Assembly (NCBI RefSeq): GCF_964656455.1
Contig: NC_135713.1
Location: 189,404,187-189,468,186 of the forward strand
DNA: 64,000 bases
Source of the DNA: Halichoerus grypus
Lineage: Eukaryota > Chordata > Mammalia > Carnivora > Phocidae
Direction: 5' to 3'
The notes beneath the pieces are model-generated. The model worked only from the letters and a program-made list of their open reading frames with translations. It made no database searches and had not been told where the DNA came from. The translations under genes were made by a program, and so were the position numbers. Below are positions 58,585-64,000 of this stretch, one piece after another (the first letter of the stretch is position 1; the number at the start of each line of letters is the position of its first letter).

Positions 58585-61500
58585 TCAGTGGAACGCGTCT
58601 GGCCTGGACCGAAAGCTCTGCCGCATGAGGCTTGGGGTCGGAGGTGAGGCCTCTGGCACTGGGGAGGGTCCCAGAGACTCAGGCTCTGAGGGGTAGGGGG
58701 ATAGCATGGAAGGTCTCAGGTTGGGGGGTGTGGCCCCCATCTCTGCTGTCCCCACACTGGCCGGGCAGTGGACCTCAGCGAGAGTAGTATCCTGGAGGCT
58801 AGGCAGTGGTCCAGATAGACAGGGAGAGATGCACGGAGGTCTCAGCTGGGGACCAGGAGGGTCTGGGGGCCAAGCCGAGGCTACTGGGTGGCCCGGGGGA
58901 CCCAGCCTGGCCTGTAGCAGGCCCATGATATGTCGAAGCTCCCGGCTCAGCTGAGACACTTCCTGATTGAGACGGGAGATCTGTTGAAAACATAACAAAT
59001 TTTCCCCAGGTGTCACAACAACCACCACTCTCCTAGATGCACCCCCCATACACAGTTCACAAAACTCTTTCCCAGCCTGAGAAAAAGGCAGGGCAGGGCA
59101 GGGGTTATCTTTGTCAAGATGTAAACACTCAGCCTCTTTCCAAAAAGGATTTGGGACTGTGGCTATTGCAACACCCCCCTCCCTGACTTTTATAAGAGGC
59201 AGAAAAATGGGCCTCGAAGAGGCCACAAAGCTGGAGGTGACAGACCCAGGCTTAGTCTCAGGTGATCCCAACACACACGCTCAAGTGTGTCTATTCAGGG
59301 CTTTGCAAATTTCAGGGAGTACAGAATCAACTGAGAAACTTGTCAAAATGCAGATTCCTGGGCCCCACCCCAGACATTCCAAATTGGGTGAGGCTCGGGG
59401 TTCCCCATCTTAATGGTGCCGGCAGACACTCAAGTGTGGGAATCACCAAGCCTAGAACTGTGACCCAAGTGGGACTGGCCCTCCAGCTGGCTAAACCGGG
59501 GCCTGGTCCTGCCCGCATCCCCAGGGCCCGCCCAGCCCAGGGGCTGCCCTCCTGGGATGCCTCCTATGTTTATCAGAACCCAGGGAAGGCCCACTCCCAA
59601 AGGGTTGGGCCTGGCAGTGCCCTGGTGACAGCTCAGAGATCCCCGGGGAGGAGGCACAGGCAGAGCCTGGCCATATAAGATCTGGGCTCTTCCTGACCAG
59701 GGTTCAGACACTAGGATCTAGCTCTCCCAGGGCTGAAGACCTCCCCCCCTCCCTATCCTCTGGCCCCTATGTTCACTGAGCATCCACTTCCCAGGGCTGG
59801 GGTGAGGAAAAGGACTTGGTAGGGGGCAGGTCCCTAAAGGAGAGAACCCGACGGTGGTGGAGGGAGGAGAGGCTCTCTTCACAGGCGGGAGGACCTGAAG
59901 CAGCTGGGAAGGAGCAGAAGGGGTCACTGAGTGCTTACAGTGGGCCAGGGACTGGCCAGGCACGGGTGTGCTCTTACCTCATCCTCAACGACTCTGGCAA
60001 AAAACATATCCTTTTCCCCATTTTTAGACGAGGAAATTGAAGTTCAGGGTCGTTGTGGGACTTGCGTAAGGTCACCCAGCTAGTGTGAATATGCGAACTC
60101 AGGACTCTGGGTCTAAAACCTGAAATGCTCTACTATGAGGCACATCTCCCAAGATGGTATTTTCCAAGGTTGGAGGGGAGGAGCCAGCCCCCACCCACCT
60201 CCTGGTTCAGCCTGCAGACCTTTTCCTTCATCTCCTCAGCCTCCGTGGCCAGTTCCTGGCTGGGCCTGGTCCCTGCAGGCAGAATGGGGTGAAGGGATGC
60301 AGGGTGAATGTGGGGGGCAGGAGTCCACAGCCTGGGCTGGGTGCCCTCCTGTTGCCGGGCAGGCAGAGAACAAGGGGAGAGGGAGCTCTGGGATCAGGAT
60401 GATGGGAAACCCAGACTCTTCAAGCTGGTTTCAAGGCCCTATAACTTTCCCTGCCCCCTTCCCTCTACCCCTGCCCCAGCTCTATACGCAGAAGCTTCTC
60501 TTTAGCACCTAAACAAAATATGCTCTTCTCTCCTGCCTTTATGGCTTCCAGCAACTGCTTTGCTCCACCCCTCAAACTCCTGCCCAGCCTTTAAGACCCA
60601 GCACAAGTGTCCCCTCCTCTAAGAAGGAGAGTTAGGGGTGCCCTCTTCTCGTACCTCAAAGCCTTGTTCTTGTCTCAGTCATGGTACTTAACACCCTGTT
60701 CTGGAATCATTTATCCCAGGACACAGTTGTGTCCCCCACTGGATTGGGAGCTCACTAAGGATGTAGGCCAGGTCTGGTTTATCTGTGTACGCCCAGCACA
60801 GAGCCCAGCACGTGGTCAGCCCTTACTGCATGTGGAATGGACGGCTGAAGGGATGGGTGGATGGCGCATGAATGGATGACTGAGAGGTGAAGTCTGTGGC
60901 TGGCCCTTACCTGAAGGAGGGGCCTGTGAGCAGGGCCTAGGGTGCTCAGGCCTCCTGCTGAACCGAAATGTAGGGGCCTCCGCTGTGCTGCCAGAGTCCT
61001 CGATGCCATCCACTATCCTGGGATGGGGGCAGTGATCATCAGTCCCATGGGGAGAGGGCAAGGGCCAGAGCAGAGCAGGCAAAGGGTAACCGGGGACAGC
61101 AGTGCCAGGGAGATGGGGAGGAGCGGCGGTCAAAGAGGGGTGGGGGTGCAAGTGTGGTGGATCAGGAAGGGCGGATGGGCAGATGGGGCAGAGACAGGAC
61201 GAGCACTGGACGAGCACTGGTTGGAATGCTGGGGACAGAGCCCAGAGAAGGTTCTAGAAGCCAGCAGGGGTATGGGGAAGGCAGGGGAGGCTGGCGTCTC
61301 ACCGGGGACTGAGGTCCGGAGGTCCAAAGGTTCCCAGTGGGGGAATGAGAAGCTGGGGGAGCTTCCAGGCAGCAGAGCCCCTGGGGGGGCCATGAGGGGA
61401 GGGCCTGTGACCCCGGCCAGCCAAGGCAGGGGAAGGGGTTGGGGACAGGGAAGGGGAGGAGACAAGGCCTGAGAATGGGGGCAGCTCCTCGCCCAAGAGG

Positions 61501-63606
61501 CTGACCAGGGAGCCCCGGGGTCGTGCTGGGCTGAGGTTGGGCAGCAGGAGGGGCCGGCGGGGCCTAGAACCACCCCCAGACTCCACCCCAGTCTCAGCCT
61601 CTGTGATGGATGGCAGGGTCTTGTCTGAGGAGGAGCCGAGGCTTTCCGAGCGGGGCTGTGGGCAGAGGGCGGCTGATGTCAGGACAGTGAACAATAGGCC
61701 CCTTCATTAAGCTACAGCCTTCACTGGCAGATGCTGCTCGCCATCCCCCTCCCTTCTCCCACAGCAAAGGAGCCAAGGAAAGGTGCCCCCCAGCTCCCAG
61801 ACTCTCCCCCATGTAACCTCAACCCTACCCAGGAAGGTGGTGTTACCTGGGAAAGGCGAGGAGACCGGGAAAAGCGGCTGAGGCCCTGTGGGGACACAGG
61901 GGGGTTCAAGGTGACTCACACCTCCCCCCTCCCCTGCTGCAGCACTTCCTAGTCCTACCCATCAAAGCTGTGGGCTTTGAGAATGGGGGCCTTTCTGTGG
62001 AACTGAGTCAGAGATCCCTCCAACTCCAACTCCAACTCAGAGACATCTGAGTGGCAAAGTCAATCCGAAAAGCAGTGAAAGACAAAGGCCCAGAGCCTAA
62101 GCCAAAATGGGCTCAGGACATATTTGGTGAGTGCAGAAGAGGAAACCCAGGGGATGATGCCCCAGTTCAGAGAGGGACTTGACAGAGGAGGAGCCCACAA
62201 GGGGTACTGTTTCCAAAGTGAGGGCCCTCTGAGGAGTCTGGAGTGAGGCTGAGGGGTGGCTGACAGGACATGATGGGTCAGAGGAGTTGGAAGTACAAGT
62301 GGTGAGAGATGGTCCATGGGGTTGGGTGATGGCCAATGGAGAAGGGTCAGGTGGGGATGGAAGATGTCAAGCATGGAAGGGACAATGGAAGTGGGTGCCT
62401 GGGATTGAGAAATGATTTTCTCAGGGTGGAAGGAGATGCGTGAGGCTCTCTCTCGGGCCGGGGGGGGGGGCCTGCTCTGAAGGAGGGGACCTTAGAGGAG
62501 ATGGAGGCCATAGGGGGTCTACATACATTGGTGTCAGAGCCCTGGCGCAGGTTGAAGGTGAGGTCCCGGGGCAGGCCAGCCCGGAAGGCAGCCCCGTACT
62601 CAGGATAGAGCCTCAGGACCTCAGCCAGCCCTCGGCTGCTCAGCTGCTGCAGGCCACAGTAGGTCAGTGCCTTCACGTCAGCGCTGGTCTTCAGCACGCA
62701 GCTTGGGCCTGCCCCTGACCCAGGCTCCTGCCCCGGCTCAGGGATATCTGCCCCAATCAGGTCCCCCTTCCCTGTGGGTAAGGGATGGGGACAGTCAGCT
62801 GGGGCAGAGGGACCAAGAGGATATCAGCGGGAGGTGGTCAATGGATTTGACGGATGGTCAGTGTGTTTGAAGTGTGGTCGAAGATGGACCAATCAATAGG
62901 ATTGGTGGAAATAATCAATGGAGTTGGGAAAAAGTCAGTGAGAATGACAGATGAAGTTGGGAGACAGTCAATGGGGGATGTCAGTATAATCAATGGAATT
63001 GGATGATCAGTAAAGAATGGCCAGAGGGGTCAGTTAAAGGGTAAAGGTCAATGGAGTTGAGGGTCAATGGGAAGGGTCAATGGAGTTGGGAGATGGTGCA
63101 GTGGGAAAGGACCAATTGAGTTGGGGGAGAGTCACTGGGGGAGGGTTGATGGGTTGATGGCCAATGGGATTAGGGGAGAGTCCGAGGGTATGGTGGAAAG
63201 GGGATGGTAGTAGGGTGAAGGAACCAGGAAAGAGGACTCCTCAGCAGGAATTCCACATATCCATTAGGGGTATCCCAGTCCCTAGATTCCTGGCCACACC
63301 GAAGGCCTCTGGGGCAAGGTTCCGGGGTAGGTAGTAGGTGGTGGTGGGATCCTCACCCAGGATGGCCAGCACCATGTTGTCTCGAAGCACCTCAAGCGAG
63401 CCGGAGCAGACGTAGTAGTGTGCCTGCAGGGCGTCCCCACGGCGCAACAGGTACTCGCCTGGAGCGCAGAACGAGGTCTTGATGTGCAGGGAGAGGGCCC
63501 GCAGGCAGCCCCTGCTCGCCGCTCCAAACAGCGGCAGCTGCAGGATCTCCCGATTCAGGTGCATAGCGATGTCAGCTCTCAGCTCGTCTGGGAAGTCACG
63601 CAGTAA
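58585..63606 (-). CDS. KCNH4: Voltage-gated potassium channel Kv12.3 (ELK family), C-terminal part
   Basis: Partial gene: the last seven coding exons (5' to 3') at 63357-63606, 62527-62771, 61847-61885, 61303-61655, 60911-61017, 60199-60272 and 58585-58980. All frames join, giving the last 487 residues and a TGA. KCNH4 makes a neuronal delayed-rectifier-type channel of the plasma membrane. The voltage sensor and pore exons lie beyond the right edge. The segment starts in the linker before the cyclic-nucleotide-binding homology domain ('[20 protein letters not shown]', then '[20 protein letters not shown]'). A long Pro/Ser-rich tail follows. A short coiled coil spans the last two exon joints ('[20 protein letters not shown]'). 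It ends with Pro/Ser-rich sequence and a basic C-terminus, as in human KCNH4. Confidence 0.96.
59915..60140 (-). repeat. MIR SINE in a KCNH4 intron
   Basis: 'tcactgagtgcttacagtgg', 'tttccccatttttagacgag', 'gtaaggtcacccagctagtg' and 'gaactcaggactctgggtct' are MIR in reverse. Confidence 0.8.
60535..60865 (+). repeat. L2 LINE 3' fragment in a KCNH4 intron
   Basis: 'cagcctttaagacccagcac', 'attgggagctcactaaggat', 'cagcacagagcccagcacg' in L2 order, with a GGATGG-rich end. Confidence 0.65.
62830..63195. repeat. Degenerate minisatellite-like array in a KCNH4 intron
   Basis: About eighteen units related to GGTCAATGGAGTTGGGAGAT follow one another with lengths of about 13-33 bp. Clear copies begin at about 62930, 63050, 63062 and 63076. 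Further related words lie at 62310-62350. CCAAT occurs repeatedly because the unit contains CAATGG and CCAATGG variants. Confidence 0.75.
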
Positions 63607-64000
63607 CTGCATAAGGGGCATAGGTCATTCTAGCCGTCCCCCTACAGCTGCTACTTGAGTTCTACAAATGTGCTGAGCTGTCTCCAAGGGGAGAGCTCCA
63701 ACTTGCCCTTTGCTTCGAAGTGACCCCTTTCTGACCTTCAGGAAGACCCGTGTGTGTCAAACCTCAATTTTGCTTGTGTGTGGACCTCCCAACCCAAGTT
63801 CTGGAGCAGAGACTAGGTCTCTTCTTGTCTGTCCACTGCCCATGACTATGTGCAGTGGTCACTCACATGTCCTGGTTGCTCAACCCCACACAAGGACCAG
63901 CCCTGGTGGGTCAGCCTTTCAACCAAGAGGCAGGAAACTAGAAGTCAGCTCTGCCCCTAAATCCCTGTGGACCTTGGGCAATCCATTTGCTCTCTCTGGG
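63607..64000. other. KCNH4 intron up to the window edge, ending in a MIR
   Basis: No further exon seen. The end, from about 63935, carries 'gaagtcagctctgcccctaa' and 'tgtggaccttgggcaatcca', which is a MIR cut by the edge. Confidence 0.6.

Overview
This is vertebrate nuclear DNA from a mammal. It shows split genes with GT-AG introns, CpG-rich promoters, ancient MIR and L2 repeats, L1 3' ends, one MaLR LTR and about sixteen tRNA-Lys-type carnivoran SINEs (CanSINE). The SINEs resemble those of non-canid caniforms (bear, seal or mustelid group), not the dog SINEC_Cf or felid types; this host call is an inference from the repeats. There are no prokaryotic genes, CRISPR arrays or plasmid features.

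The layout matches human 17q21.2. From left to right: (1) 1-10.95 kb, no exon found, probably intron 1 of a minus-strand gene whose CpG-rich first exon lies at about 10.95-11.11 kb (ZNF385C by synteny). (2) DHX58/LGP2, minus strand, coding exons 13262-20628, with a 5' UTR exon at 20847 and an ISRE just upstream. (3) KAT2A/GCN5, minus, 18 coding exons 22123-29418, poly(A) signal near 21625. (4) HSPB9, plus, single exon 30761-31249. (5) RAB5C, minus, coding exons 32906-36974, an 18-kb first intron full of SINEs, and a noncoding CpG-island exon at about 55.3-55.46 kb. (6) KCNH4, minus, the last seven coding exons (58585-63606); the rest of the gene lies beyond the right edge.

I joined exons by hand. 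The joined coding lengths are 678 aa (DHX58), 837 aa (KAT2A), 216 aa (RAB5C) and 162 aa (HSPB9). The first three equal the human lengths as I know them, with all frames closed and key catalytic residues at the expected numbers, so these genes look intact.

The genes do not form one pathway. DHX58 is an interferon-induced RNA sensor, KAT2A a histone acetyltransferase, HSPB9 a testis small heat-shock protein, RAB5C an early-endosome GTPase and KCNH4 a neuronal potassium channel. I found no undescribed biological system. The points most worth a second look are noncoding: the DHX58 ISRE, a ZNF143-type motif shared by the KAT2A and RAB5C promoters, a minisatellite-like array in a KCNH4 intron, a degenerate array upstream of RAB5C, and closely spaced inverted SINEs in RAB5C intron 1.
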